From UBA4416 sp035439445 (GTDB lineage: Bacteria > Bacteroidota > Bacteroidia > B-17B0 > Aurantibacillaceae): a DNA stretch of 64,000 nt. The stretch is from contig DAORKG010000006.1 of the NCBI GenBank assembly GCA_035439445.1, forward strand, positions 62,001-126,000. The letters run 5' to 3'. This document shows positions 1 to 8,967 of the stretch, piece by piece. The position numbers and the translations under genes were made by a program. Within the stretch, counting starts at the first letter, position 1. Every line of letters starts with the position of its first letter. Under the pieces are notes generated by a model. The model worked only from the letters and a program-made list of their open reading frames with translations, was not told the DNA's origin and ran no database searches.

Positions 1-194
1 TAGGAATAGATAAATTAGTTGGAAGTATCGAAACAGGTAAGTTAGCATCTATTGTTGTTTCGGAAGGAGATATATTGGACATGAGAACCAACAAAATTAT
101 ATTGGCTTATATCAATGGACGACAATTGAATTTAAATAATTTCCAAAACGATTTATACAAGAAGTATTCTAATAAATTGGGTATTAAGGAATAA
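1..194 (+). CDS. Amidohydrolase, C-terminal fragment
   Basis: The reading frame is open from the left edge and ends at TAA 192-194, so only about 63 C-terminal residues are visible. They read GIDKLVGSIETGKLASIVV, then an aspartate-rich turn and AYINGRQ. This is the usual closing beta-sandwich segment of imidazolonepropionase-like metal-dependent amidohydrolases, where a GSIE-x-GK-x-AD-like loop precedes the last strand. The catalytic metal ligands lie outside the window, so substrate cannot be assigned. It is followed on the same strand by another amidohydrolase, adenine deaminase, after 68 bases. Confidence 0.6.
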   Translation, partial: GIDKLVGSIETGKLASIVVSEGDILDMRTNKIILAYINGRQLNLNNFQNDLYKKYSNKLGIKE

Positions 195-219
195 TTATTT
201 TCTCTGCGCAATTACGAAT

Positions 220-233
220 CACGATTAATCGTG
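220..233. promoter_or_regulatory. 14-bp perfect palindrome upstream of ade
   Basis: CACGATTAATCGTG reads the same on both strands and lies 29 bases before the ade start codon. The position suits a repressor operator, but no cognate regulator is adjacent. It could also be the remnant of a dispersed repeat. Confidence 0.3.
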
Positions 234-262
234 TTTGTGTTCATTTCGATTAAAAATGTAAT

Positions 263-1885
263 ATGATCATCAAATCAAATCTTATAGATCTTGTAGCTAA
301 AGAAACATACGCTGCTGAACTTGTTATTGAAAACAATAGAATCAAATCTATAAAAAGGATTGATGAAGTTTGTAGCACTTATATTTTACCGGGTTTTATA
401 GATGCGCATGTGCATGTAGAGAGTAGTATGTTAGTGCCTTCAGAATTTGCTCGTATTGCTGTTATTCATGGCACAGTTGGTACTATATCCGACCCACATG
501 AAATAGCAAATGTTCTTGGAGTTGCTGGGGTAGATTACATGATTGATAACGCTAAGCAAGTTCCTTTCCATTTTTATTTTGGAGCACCATCTTGCGTACC
601 CGCTACAAGTTTTGAAACAGCCGGAGCAGTGATTGATTCAAACGACATTGATAAACTTTTATCGAGAAAAGAAATAGTGTACCTGGCAGAGATGATGAAT
701 TTTCCGGGAGTAATTTATAAAGATGAAGAGGTCTTAAAAAAATTAGCATCAGCAAAAAAACATAACAAACCTATTGATGGACATGCACCAGGCTTAATGG
801 GTGAAGATATGAAAGCCTATTTTGATGCCGGGATTACAACAGATCATGAATGTTATGGTTATAAGGAAGCTTTAGAAAAACTACAGCATGGTGTAAAAGT
901 TTTAATCAGAGAAGGAAGTGCTGCCAAAAATTTTGAAACATTAATTCCATTACTGAAAGATTATCCGGAACTAATGATGTTTTGTTGTGACGATAAACAT
1001 CCAGATAATTTAATGGAATCTCACATTAACAATCATGTTAAGCGTGCATTAAAGTACGGGCATGACTTATTTGATGTATTAAGAGCTGCTTCCTACAATG
1101 TGGTTAAGCATTATAACTTATCGGTTGGATTATTACAAGAAGGAGATAATGCTGATTTTATTGAGATTGATAATTTGAAAGATTTCAATATTCTTAAAAC
1201 GTATATCAACGGAAGCTTAGTAGCAGAGAATGGAAAATCATTTATTACTACTGAAAAAGCACCTATCGTTAATAATTTTAATTGCAGTTTAAAACATGCA
1301 AGTGATTTTAAATTAAAAAATGAGAGCGAAAGAATTAGAGTGATTGAATGTTTGGACGGACAATTAATCACCAATGAATTATGTGTTAATTCTTTTTCTG
1401 TTGCCGGGTTGGAAGAGTCAAATATTGAGCAAGATGTTTTGAAAATGGCTGTGGTGAACCGTTACAATGATGCTCCAATTGCAAAAGCTTTTATAAAAAA
1501 CGTTGGATTAAAACAAGGCGCTATTGCAAGTTGTGTGGCTCACGATTGTCATAATATTGTAGTTGTTGGAACCAATGATGATGACATGTGTAAGGCTGTG
1601 AATTTAATTATTAAAGCTAAAGGAGGGATTTCTTTAGCCAATGGAAGCGAAGAAATGGTTTTAGAATTGCCCATTGCTGGTGTTATGACAAACCAAGCTG
1701 CAGAAGAAGTTGCAGAAGCTTATACTAAATTAGATAGAAGAGCTAAAGCTTTAGGAAGTAAATTACGAGCGCCATACATGAGTTTGTCGTTTATGGCATT
1801 ATTAGTAATTCCTGAATTAAAATTAAGTGATAAAGGTTTGTTTAATGGCAAACGTTTTGAGTTTACAGATGTGTTTGTGAAGTAA
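263..1885 (+). CDS. ade: Adenine deaminase
   Basis: Cytosolic metal-dependent hydrolase converting adenine to hypoxanthine and ammonia for purine salvage. The 540 residues show the family signatures in order: PGFIDAHVHVESS with metal ligands H49 and H51, GTVGTISDPHEIANVLG, EMMNFPGVI, GHAPGL, TTDHECY and DDKHPDNLM. The C-terminal adenine-deaminase-specific region carries VAHDCHNIVVVGTNDDDM. The length is at the short end of the normal range. The start ATG at 263 gives the expected N-terminus. The stop TAA shares its last base with the ATG of the next gene, so the two are probably translationally coupled. Confidence 0.95.
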   Translation: MIIKSNLIDLVAKETYAAELVIENNRIKSIKRIDEVCSTYILPGFIDAHVHVESSMLVPSEFARIAVIHGTVGTISDPHEIANVLGVAGVDYMIDNAKQVPFHFYFGAPSCVPATSFETAGAVIDSNDIDKLLSRKEIVYLAEMMNFPGVIYKDEEVLKKLASAKKHNKPIDGHAPGLMGEDMKAYFDAGITTDHECYGYKEALEKLQHGVKVLIREGSAAKNFETLIPLLKDYPELMMFCCDDKHPDNLMESHINNHVKRALKYGHDLFDVLRAASYNVVKHYNLSVGLLQEGDNADFIEIDNLKDFNILKTYINGSLVAENGKSFITTEKAPIVNNFNCSLKHASDFKLKNESERIRVIECLDGQLITNELCVNSFSVAGLEESNIEQDVLKMAVVNRYNDAPIAKAFIKNVGLKQGAIASCVAHDCHNIVVVGTNDDDMCKAVNLIIKAKGGISLANGSEEMVLELPIAGVMTNQAAEEVAEAYTKLDRRAKALGSKLRAPYMSLSFMALLVIPELKLSDKGLFNGKRFEFTDVFVK

Positions 1886-2748
1886 TGAAACTGATTGTGA
1901 AAATAGCTATTCCTTGTTTGCTTATAGCAATTCTCTCTTCATGGATTTATTCTGGAGAGGATGATGGATACTTTACATATCTGCGAGGAAAAAAACAATA
2001 TGTTGTTGTTCAAGGTACAGGAGAGCCCACTATAGTTTTTTTAACAGGCAAGGGTCGCGATTGTAAAGACTTTAAAAAGGTTTACGATAAATTAAAAAAG
2101 ACCAATCAAATTTTTGCATACGATAGGGCAGGACTTGGACAATCAGAAGCGTTCAGAGGAGATAGAACAGTTGATACTATGGCGGTAGAACTACATGAGC
2201 TATTACAAAAAGAAAATATTAAACCACCTTATATTTTAGTAGGACATGCACTTGGTACTTACATAATGCGCTGTTATGTAAATATGTATCCAAAAGATGT
2301 TTCAGGAATGGTATTTATTGATCCCTCTCATGAATACGAATTTAAACATGGATTAGAAATCAGAAATGATTCAGATAAAGTAGTCTTTAGAGATGAGTAT
2401 AAATCTTATTTAAGACTAGAAGGCAAATACAAAGCCCACAAAGCAGAGTCTAAGCAATGTTTTGATTTTGACACATTGGGTTTTTCTACTAACCAACGAA
2501 TTGTTAAGGATTTGAAATTGCCAACGGATATTCCAATGACCATTATGATTGCAAGAAAGATTGATGCAGATAATGAATATGTAAATAAAGAAATGGAATA
2601 CCGCATAAACTTTTTTGAAAATTGGAAATTAATAAATCCGAACACAAAAGTGGTTTCTTCTTATAAAATTGGACACTTTATTCAAAAAGAGGCGCCTGAA
2701 ATGGTGGTTGATGAAATTAATGAGGTAATTGGAAAAGTAAAGAAGTAA
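1885..2748 (+). CDS. Alpha/beta-hydrolase fold protein lacking the nucleophile serine
   Basis: 287 residues with an N-terminal hydrophobic segment (about residues 4-22) that could be a signal anchor. The alpha/beta hydrolase fold is visible in the strand and turn DRAGLGQSE, the elbow region LVGHALGTYIMR, VFIDPSHE, and the C-terminal GHFIQKEAPEMV with the expected catalytic His at about 264. The nucleophile elbow should read G-x-S-x-G but is G-H-A-L-G, with alanine (GCA, bases 2248-2250) where the serine belongs. The protein is therefore probably not a conventional serine hydrolase. It overlaps ade by one base, and its stop abuts the stop of tdk on the other strand. Function unknown. Confidence 0.75.
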   Translation: MKLIVKIAIPCLLIAILSSWIYSGEDDGYFTYLRGKKQYVVVQGTGEPTIVFLTGKGRDCKDFKKVYDKLKKTNQIFAYDRAGLGQSEAFRGDRTVDTMAVELHELLQKENIKPPYILVGHALGTYIMRCYVNMYPKDVSGMVFIDPSHEYEFKHGLEIRNDSDKVVFRDEYKSYLRLEGKYKAHKAESKQCFDFDTLGFSTNQRIVKDLKLPTDIPMTIMIARKIDADNEYVNKEMEYRINFFENWKLINPNTKVVSSYKIGHFIQKEAPEMVVDEINEVIGKVKK

Positions 2749-3330
2749 TTATTTCTCTTTATTGGCTTCGTTATAACAATCTCTGCATAGTGGCTCGTAG
2801 CTATCCGTTTCTCCTAAAAGTACCAAACTTGTTTCTTTTGAAGTACGATGAGAAATATGAGCTAAACTTCCACAATGCATACAAATCGCATGAACTTTAG
2901 TCACATATTCTGCACTCGCTAATAATGCTGGCATTGGTCCAAATGGCTGGCCTTTAAAATCCATATCCAATCCAGCGATGATGACACGAACGCCGCTATC
3001 TGCTAACTGATTACAAACATTTACCAGTTCCATATCAAAAAATTGCGCCTCGTCAATCCCAACAACATCCACATCGTTAGCTAATAGTAATATATTGGCG
3101 CTGGCAGGAACGGGCGTACTGTGTATTTCGTTGCCTTGATGAGAAACTACTTTTTCTTCATGGTAGCGGGTATCAATCTGTGGTTTAAAAATTTCCACTT
3201 TTTGTTTAGCAAATTGAGCACGTTTCAAACGTCGGATCAATTCCTCGGTTTTACCAGAAAACATGGAGCCACAAACCACCTCAATCCAGCCTTTGCGTCC
3301 TGTACTATGTTTAATGTTTTCTAAAAACAT
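2749..3330 (-). CDS. tdk: Thymidine kinase
   Basis: Type II thymidine kinase that phosphorylates thymidine to dTMP in the salvage pathway. The P-loop GSMFSGKT spans residues 21-28, and the Walker-B-like DEAQFF at 93-98 carries the catalytic glutamate E94. The C-terminal zinc-binding region has the cysteine pairs CMHC and CRDC, separated by the lasso loop. The 193-residue length is normal. The stop codon directly abuts the stop of the convergent hydrolase gene, with no room for a terminator between them. Confidence 0.95.
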   Translation of the reverse strand: MFLENIKHSTGRKGWIEVVCGSMFSGKTEELIRRLKRAQFAKQKVEIFKPQIDTRYHEEKVVSHQGNEIHSTPVPASANILLLANDVDVVGIDEAQFFDMELVNVCNQLADSGVRVIIAGLDMDFKGQPFGPMPALLASAEYVTKVHAICMHCGSLAHISHRTSKETSLVLLGETDSYEPLCRDCYNEANKEK

Positions 3331-3414
3331 GTTTATTATATATTGATAACAAAATCTAAAAATAAACTAAGAATCCATAAAATGCAGTATTTTTAATTTT
3401 TAATTATTCACATT

Positions 3415-4050
3415 ATGCAAACGGATATTTTACAGAAACAACTTCAAACCTCATTACAAGAATTAAAAATAGCTATTGAGAAATTTGAGAAACATCCATC
3501 GCCCAGTACTCAATATGCTGAGCAGTTGCATTCAGCCATTCATCAGGCAAATAAATTAGTGTCAGCTTTTTTGGTTTTAAAAGAACATAAAGACGTGTCA
3601 CCTGATTTGAATTTGCATTTAAAATTGATGAATGCCCCTACTCTTGAAGAAAAAACAGCGATTATTGAGCCAATAAAAGAACAAGTTATTGAACCTGCAC
3701 CTTTTGAGGTTAAAGAAGATGTAAAGCCAATCGAAGAGATTAAGACTCCTGTTATTGAAAAAGTTATTGAACCAATAGTTGAAAGAATTCAACCTCAGGT
3801 AACAGAAGCGCCTATTACTAAAGAATTACCTAGAATAGCGATAAGCATAAATGATAAATTTAGATTTATTAACGAGTTATTTGCTGCTAACGCTGTTGAA
3901 TATAATATTGCCATTGAGCAAATAAATGCAGTTAATACATTGGCTGAGCTTAATAATTATCTGAATGGCTTAAAGCAAATTTATGCTTGGAAAGAAGATA
4001 ACGAAGTAGTTAAAAATTTATTCTCATTAGCACAAAAACGTTTTTCTTAG
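3415..4050 (+). CDS. Conserved Bacteroidota protein of unknown function
   Basis: 211 residues in three parts. An N-terminal helical stretch (about 1-85) is followed by a Pro/Glu/Val/Ile-rich linker (about 86-140) built of repeated VIEPI and PVIEK-like units. A C-terminal helical domain begins ISINDKFRFINELFAANAVEYN and ends NLFSLAQKRF. The C-terminal domain, with its NDKFRFINELF opening, is one I associate with small uncharacterised Bacteroidota proteins. There is no signal peptide or membrane segment. No function can be assigned. Confidence 0.75.
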   Translation: MQTDILQKQLQTSLQELKIAIEKFEKHPSPSTQYAEQLHSAIHQANKLVSAFLVLKEHKDVSPDLNLHLKLMNAPTLEEKTAIIEPIKEQVIEPAPFEVKEDVKPIEEIKTPVIEKVIEPIVERIQPQVTEAPITKELPRIAISINDKFRFINELFAANAVEYNIAIEQINAVNTLAELNNYLNGLKQIYAWKEDNEVVKNLFSLAQKRFS

Positions 4051-4072
4051 TAATACATGTTGGTTCGAGTAA

Positions 4073-4090
4073 TCCCGATAGCTATCGGGA
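4073..4090. repeat. GATAGCTATC palindrome, copy 1
   Basis: The 18-bp perfect palindrome TCCCGATAGCTATCGGGA lies between two genes. The same core occurs at 36359-36386, 41339-41357, 41756-41771, 44449-44466 and 55499-55516, always outside coding sequence, so it is a dispersed repeat family rather than a gene-specific operator. Confidence 0.8.
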
Positions 4091-4134
4091 CGAGAACGAC
4101 TCATGCAGGATTTGCTAAGTATTGAAATTATATC

Positions 4135-5283
4135 ATGAAAAATATCATATTTATTTTAGTTTTCTTCTCTATTCTAGCTTCCTACAGTCAAGATACAACC
4201 TATGCACGTCAGGTTATTAAAAAATTAACTTCTAAAGAATTATTAGGACGTGGTTATATAAATGATGGTGTAAATAAAGCCGCTTCTTATATTTCAAAAG
4301 AAATGAAAGGCATCGGGCTATCAAAATTTGGTAAATCATATTCGCAGTTTTATTCGTTTCCGGTAAATACATTCCCCGGCAAAATATCTGTGGTGTTGGA
4401 TGGAAGAATATTAGTTTCTGGAAAACATTTTTTAATTGAGCCTTCGGCAACAACCATTAAGCAAGGGTTTCAACTATTTAAAACAGATAGTGTAACTTAT
4501 GAAGCCAATGATGGAAGAAGACCATTTCCATTAAAAGTAAAATTAAAAAAGAAATTAACGTATACTGTAGCTACAGAGTTATCGGATGTTACAACGATTG
4601 AATTATTAAAAGATTCTTTTCCAAATGAATTAAAAAATATTGATGTAATTTTTGAAAATAAATTCATCACTAATTTTAAATGTCAAAATTTATGTGGTTA
4701 TATAAAAGGAACACAGCATCCAGATAGCTTTATTGTATTTACTGCGCATTACGATCATTTAGGAGCAATGGGAACAGAGGCGTTCTTTCCCGGAGCAAAT
4801 GATAATGCGAGTGGTGTGAGTGTGCTTTTAAATTTAGCTAAGTATTACAAAACGCATCCTTTAAAATATTCAGTAGCTTTTATTTTCTTTAGTGGCGAAG
4901 AGGCAGGATTATTAGGCTCTAAATATTATTCTGAGCATCCACTATTTCCCTTATCAAAAATTAAATTTCTAACTAATCTAGATTTATTAGGAACAGGCGA
5001 CGATGGCATTATGGTAGTGAATGCAACCGTATTTAAAGAACGGTTTGAAAAATTGAAAAGTATTAACGACACCAAAAACTACCTTAAACAAGTGAAACAA
5101 CGGGGTAAAGCTGCTAATAGTGATCATTATTGGTTTACCGAAAAAGGAGTGCCGAGTTTTTTTATTTATACCATGGGAGGCATTACTTCCTATCATGATA
5201 TTTATGATATAGAAAAAACTTTACCACTCACTAAATACTTAGAAGTATGTAAGCTCTTAATTGAGTTTAATGGTATGTTTTAG
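4135..5283 (+). CDS. M28 family zinc aminopeptidase, exported
   Basis: 382 residues beginning with a signal peptide (about 1-18, ending SYSQ). The metallopeptidase M28 domain has all expected zinc ligands: H205 and D207 in FTAHYDHLG, D223 in GANDNASG, the catalytic glutamate and ligand in FFSGEEAGLLGS (E255/E256), D283 in NLDLLG, and H354 in YHDIYDI. It should be a periplasmic or surface aminopeptidase; the substrate is unknown. Residues 60-160 form an unrecognised N-terminal module between the signal and the peptidase core. It converges with the next gene, with a 4-base overlap of the stop regions. Confidence 0.88.
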   Translation: MKNIIFILVFFSILASYSQDTTYARQVIKKLTSKELLGRGYINDGVNKAASYISKEMKGIGLSKFGKSYSQFYSFPVNTFPGKISVVLDGRILVSGKHFLIEPSATTIKQGFQLFKTDSVTYEANDGRRPFPLKVKLKKKLTYTVATELSDVTTIELLKDSFPNELKNIDVIFENKFITNFKCQNLCGYIKGTQHPDSFIVFTAHYDHLGAMGTEAFFPGANDNASGVSVLLNLAKYYKTHPLKYSVAFIFFSGEEAGLLGSKYYSEHPLFPLSKIKFLTNLDLLGTGDDGIMVVNATVFKERFEKLKSINDTKNYLKQVKQRGKAANSDHYWFTEKGVPSFFIYTMGGITSYHDIYDIEKTLPLTKYLEVCKLLIEFNGMF

Positions 5284-6026
5284 AATAATAAACGATACTG
5301 TTCTAAAGTCATCAAATTATCCGATCCAGAATAGCCCTTTTGTTTTGCTGTATCAAAGAGTTTTTGCTCACTGGGAACTTCTTCTTTCTTTTCAGAATTC
5401 ATGTCAAATAAAATATAATGATATTTTAATTTATCTGTTCGGGAAGAAGTGATTTCTTGTTCAATCAATAAATAGTTTTTGTCAAATGCTATTTTATGAA
5501 TATGTTCTATGCCTAAATAAACTTCTCCGTTGTCATTCTCATCAAAGCGTGATACATTTACTTCATTATACAACTCTCCATTTGTTTGTTCAAAATTTGA
5601 GTGTATAGAGTATGGATATCTTAGTGGATATCTATAGTAATCTTTAAATCCTAGATATGTATAAAATTCCTCAGGCTCATTATTTACTATTGAGGGGTCT
5701 AAGTAACTTTTCAAAAGCTTAATATGCTGACTATTGAAGTTAGCCTGATGTTGGTCAATACTTTCAAACGACGATAAACTATCGGCCATGTTTTCAAATT
5801 GACCTAAAGTGTTTTCAGTGAAATCTTCTGCGGCATTAACAGCTTTTTTAACTGCGAATACAACGCAAAAAATCAATCCAATTAACCCAACTAAAAATGT
5901 ACTCAGCCAAATAAATTTGCTTGACTTATTATTTGCAAAAGCAATCACACCAAAAACAAGAGAAATTACTGTCAGTATTAAACAGATAATTCCAAGTCCT
6001 ACTAATAGTGCAATTGTTGCAAACAT
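5280..6026 (-). CDS. Membrane protein of unknown function
   Basis: 248 residues. Two N-terminal membrane helices (about 4-28 and 40-60) are followed by a soluble domain rich in acidic and aromatic residues with no motif I recognise. It begins 2 bases after the stop of the carboxylase gene on the same strand, so the two are probably co-transcribed, but nothing ties it to carboxylation. The start ATG follows an adequate A-rich leader. Confidence 0.7.
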   Translation of the reverse strand: MFATIALLVGLGIICLILTVISLVFGVIAFANNKSSKFIWLSTFLVGLIGLIFCVVFAVKKAVNAAEDFTENTLGQFENMADSLSSFESIDQHQANFNSQHIKLLKSYLDPSIVNNEPEEFYTYLGFKDYYRYPLRYPYSIHSNFEQTNGELYNEVNVSRFDENDNGEVYLGIEHIHKIAFDKNYLLIEQEITSSRTDKLKYHYILFDMNSEKKEEVPSEQKLFDTAKQKGYSGSDNLMTLEQYRLLF

Positions 6027-6028
6027 TT

Positions 6029-7621
6029 TTATAAAGGAATGTTACCGTGTTTTTTCTTAGGTAATTTATCAGCTTTATTTTCAAGCATTTTAAACGCACG
6101 AATTAATTTCTCACGTGTTTGTTCAGGCTTAATTACTTCGTCAATAAATCCTCTTTCTGCTGCACGGTATGGATTAGCAAACATCGTTTGATATTCTGCT
6201 TCTTTCTCTTTCCATTTTTCATCTTTATTGGCAGCTGCTGAAATTTCGTTTTTGAAAATAATTTCAGCAGCACCTTTCGCACCCATTACAGCAATTTCAG
6301 CACTTGGCCAAGCATAGTTCATATCTGCGCCAATATGTTTACTGTTCATTACATCATAAGCTCCACCGTATGCTTTACGAGTAATTACTGTAATTCTTGG
6401 AACTGTTGCTTCGCTGAATGCATATAATAATTTAGCACCATTTGTAATAATCGCATTCCACTCTTGATCTGTTCCCGGTAAAAATCCCGGTACATCTTCA
6501 AATACTAACAATGGAATATTAAAGCAATCGCAGAATCTCACAAAACGCGCTGCTTTAGTAGATGAATGAATATCTAATACACCAGCCAATACAGCGGGTT
6601 GGTTAGCCACAATACCAATAGAACGTCCGGCTAAACGAGCAAAACCAACAACAATATTCTCGGCAAAATTTTTATGAATTTCTAAGAAGCTATTATCGTC
6701 AATTACCTTTTCAATCACTTCTCTGATATCGTAAGGTTGATTAGCATTGTCAGGAATAATTGTATTTAATTCAGGTCTTAATTCAGAACCAGTGCTTTCG
6801 TATGGAACACTTGGAGCATCTTCCTCACAGTTTTGAGGAACGTAACTCAAAATTTGTTTGATGTTATTAATGGCTTCAATTTCATTAGCACAAGCAAAAT
6901 GAGTGACACCACTTTTGCTGGCGTGTGTCATTGCCCCACCTAATTCTTCAGAAGTTACTTCTTCGTGAGTAACAGTTTTCACAACGTTAGGTCCGGTTAC
7001 AAACATGTAACTAGTATTCTCAACCATTAAAATAAAATCAGTCATAGCGGGGCTGTATACTGCACCACCGGCACATGGCCCCATGATTCCTGATAATTGA
7101 GGAATAACACCACTTGCTCTTACATTACGATAAAAAATATCAGCATAACCACCAAGAGATACAACTCCTTCCTGAATACGAGCTCCACCACTATCATTTA
7201 ATCCAATAAAAGGTGCGCCATTTTTCATGGCTAAGTCCATCACTTTACAGATTTTTTCAGCATGTGTTTCAGATAATGAACCACCAAACACTGTGAAATC
7301 TTGTGAGAACACATACACTAAACGTCCGTTGATTGTACCGTAACCTGTAACCACACCATCTCCTAAATATTGTTCTTTTTCTAAACCAAAATCTTTACTA
7401 CGATGTGTCACCATCATGCCAATTTCTTCAAAGCTTCCTTCGTCTAATAAAAAATGTAAACGCTCACGAGCAGTTAATTTTCCTTTTTTATGTTGAGAAT
7501 CAATACGCTTTTGTCCGCCACCTAAAAGTGCTTCGGCTTGTTTTTGTTCTAGTAAAGCTATTTTTGAATTCATGGTAGTATCTGTATTTTTTATTTCTAA
7601 AGTTGTAGAAGAATGACTCAT
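6029..7621 (-). CDS. Acyl-CoA carboxylase, carboxyltransferase (beta) subunit
   Basis: 530 residues of the propionyl-/methylmalonyl-type carboxyltransferase family. Visible signatures are KLTARERLHFLLDEGSFEE, the glycine-rich GLNDSGGARIQEG and GPCAGGAVYSPA oxyanion-hole loops, DFTVFGGSLSE, and, in the second crotonase-like domain, VFEDVPGFLPGTDQE and RKAYGGAYDVM. The protein ends KKKHGNIPL, a common tail of this family. It transfers carboxyl from carboxybiotin to an acyl-CoA, most likely propionyl-CoA. No biotin carboxylase or biotin carrier gene is in the window, so substrate is inferred. The start ATG at 7621 precedes about 20 non-conserved residues; the internal Met at residue 17 is an alternative. 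Confidence 0.9.
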   Translation of the reverse strand: MSHSSTTLEIKNTDTTMNSKIALLEQKQAEALLGGGQKRIDSQHKKGKLTARERLHFLLDEGSFEEIGMMVTHRSKDFGLEKEQYLGDGVVTGYGTINGRLVYVFSQDFTVFGGSLSETHAEKICKVMDLAMKNGAPFIGLNDSGGARIQEGVVSLGGYADIFYRNVRASGVIPQLSGIMGPCAGGAVYSPAMTDFILMVENTSYMFVTGPNVVKTVTHEEVTSEELGGAMTHASKSGVTHFACANEIEAINNIKQILSYVPQNCEEDAPSVPYESTGSELRPELNTIIPDNANQPYDIREVIEKVIDDNSFLEIHKNFAENIVVGFARLAGRSIGIVANQPAVLAGVLDIHSSTKAARFVRFCDCFNIPLLVFEDVPGFLPGTDQEWNAIITNGAKLLYAFSEATVPRITVITRKAYGGAYDVMNSKHIGADMNYAWPSAEIAVMGAKGAAEIIFKNEISAAANKDEKWKEKEAEYQTMFANPYRAAERGFIDEVIKPEQTREKLIRAFKMLENKADKLPKKKHGNIPL

Positions 7622-7658
7622 GTTTTTTTGTGTTTAAATATACAATTTTGTGTATTAA

Positions 7659-8903
7659 TTATGCTTTTTTAGGTCCATGAAATGGTTTTTTCCTGAATCC
7701 GGGTTTTGATTTATTTCCTGAAGGGCGAGGCTTGTCAAATTTCTTTTTAGCCGCATCTGGATTGTATTCAGGGCCTTTTCCAAATTCTTCAGGTATAGGC
7801 ATTTTTGGCACGTCAATTCCCATTAATGCTTCAATTTGCGCAAAGCGAGGCTGGTCTTTTTCGTTGATAAAGGTAATTGCCACACCTGCTTTAGTAGCTC
7901 TGGCAGTTCTTCCAATGCGGTGGATGTAATCTTCAGGATCTGGCGGAGCATCATAGTTTACTACTAAACTAATGCCATCTACATCAATACCACGAGATAA
8001 AATATCGGTACCAATTAAAATACGTAAGTTTCGAGCTTTAAAATTCCGCATAATTTCTTCACGTTCGGTTTGCTCTAAATCAGAAGAAAACCCTTGAACT
8101 GAATATTTTAAAGCTTTAAAGGTTTGGGACAATTCTTTAACTTTTTCTTTAGTGGATGAGAAAATAATAACTGATGAAAAATCTTCGTTCTTTAAAATTT
8201 CCTTTAATAATTTTTCTTTTTGACCATCATACACCACATATGCTTGTTGCACAATGCCAGCAGCAGGTTTTGAAATGGCAATATTTATGGTTTCCGGTTC
8301 ATGCAACATTTGTTGGGCTAGGCTTCTGATTTTTGGAGCCATGGTTGCCGAAAACATAATAGTTTGACGTTTTTGAGGCAGGTGTTTTAAAATGGTTTTA
8401 ATATCATCTGAAAAACCCATGTCTAACATACGGTCAGCTTCATCTAAAATCAAATGTTCAATCGTATCAAATTTCACATCACCTGATTGTAATAGGGCAA
8501 TTAAACGCCCGGGTGTTGCAATCACAATATCAACACCTTCGCGTAAAGCTCTTGCTTGACGTTCCCATGCAACGCCATCATTACCACCATAAATACCAAT
8601 AGAGCTCACTCCGCAGAAATAAGCCATACCTTCTATTTGCTGATCGATTTGTAAAACCAATTCACGAGTAGGAGCAATAATTAGAGTGTTGATGCCGCCT
8701 TTTTTTGTTTTAATAATTTTATCTAAAACAGGTAAAACAAAGGCAGCTGTTTTTCCGGTTCCGGTTTGGGCGCAGGCAATTAAATCTTTACCAGCTTGAA
8801 TAACAGGTATGGCTTGTTGTTGTATAGGAGTTGGTAGTTTGTAACCCATAGATAACAAACCATCCATTAATGAAGTGTCGAAGTTAAAATCGTTGAAAGT
8901 CAA
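7659..8903 (-). CDS. rhlE: DEAD-box RNA helicase, RhlE type
   Basis: 414 residues with the Q motif (F6/F8 through PTPIQ at 24-28), Walker A AQTGTGKT at 45-52, PTRELVLQI, GGN, ATPGRL, DEAD at 154-157, SAT, and the helicase C motifs GTDILSRGID and HRIGRTAR. A basic Lys/Arg/Pro/Gly tail of about 35 residues follows, as in cold-shock/ribosome-assembly RhlE proteins. The start is TTG at 8903-8901: an in-frame TAG lies just upstream, there is no ATG before Met13, and starting at Met13 would remove the Q-motif aromatic residue. I therefore keep the TTG start. Confidence 0.93.
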   Translation of the reverse strand: MTFNDFNFDTSLMDGLLSMGYKLPTPIQQQAIPVIQAGKDLIACAQTGTGKTAAFVLPVLDKIIKTKKGGINTLIIAPTRELVLQIDQQIEGMAYFCGVSSIGIYGGNDGVAWERQARALREGVDIVIATPGRLIALLQSGDVKFDTIEHLILDEADRMLDMGFSDDIKTILKHLPQKRQTIMFSATMAPKIRSLAQQMLHEPETINIAISKPAAGIVQQAYVVYDGQKEKLLKEILKNEDFSSVIIFSSTKEKVKELSQTFKALKYSVQGFSSDLEQTEREEIMRNFKARNLRILIGTDILSRGIDVDGISLVVNYDAPPDPEDYIHRIGRTARATKAGVAITFINEKDQPRFAQIEALMGIDVPKMPIPEEFGKGPEYNPDAAKKKFDKPRPSGNKSKPGFRKKPFHGPKKA

Positions 8904-8967
8904 TTGCTATTTTTATTAAATTAAAAGCCTAATTTACGATTTTTTTATAGTTTTTTTGATACCTGCG

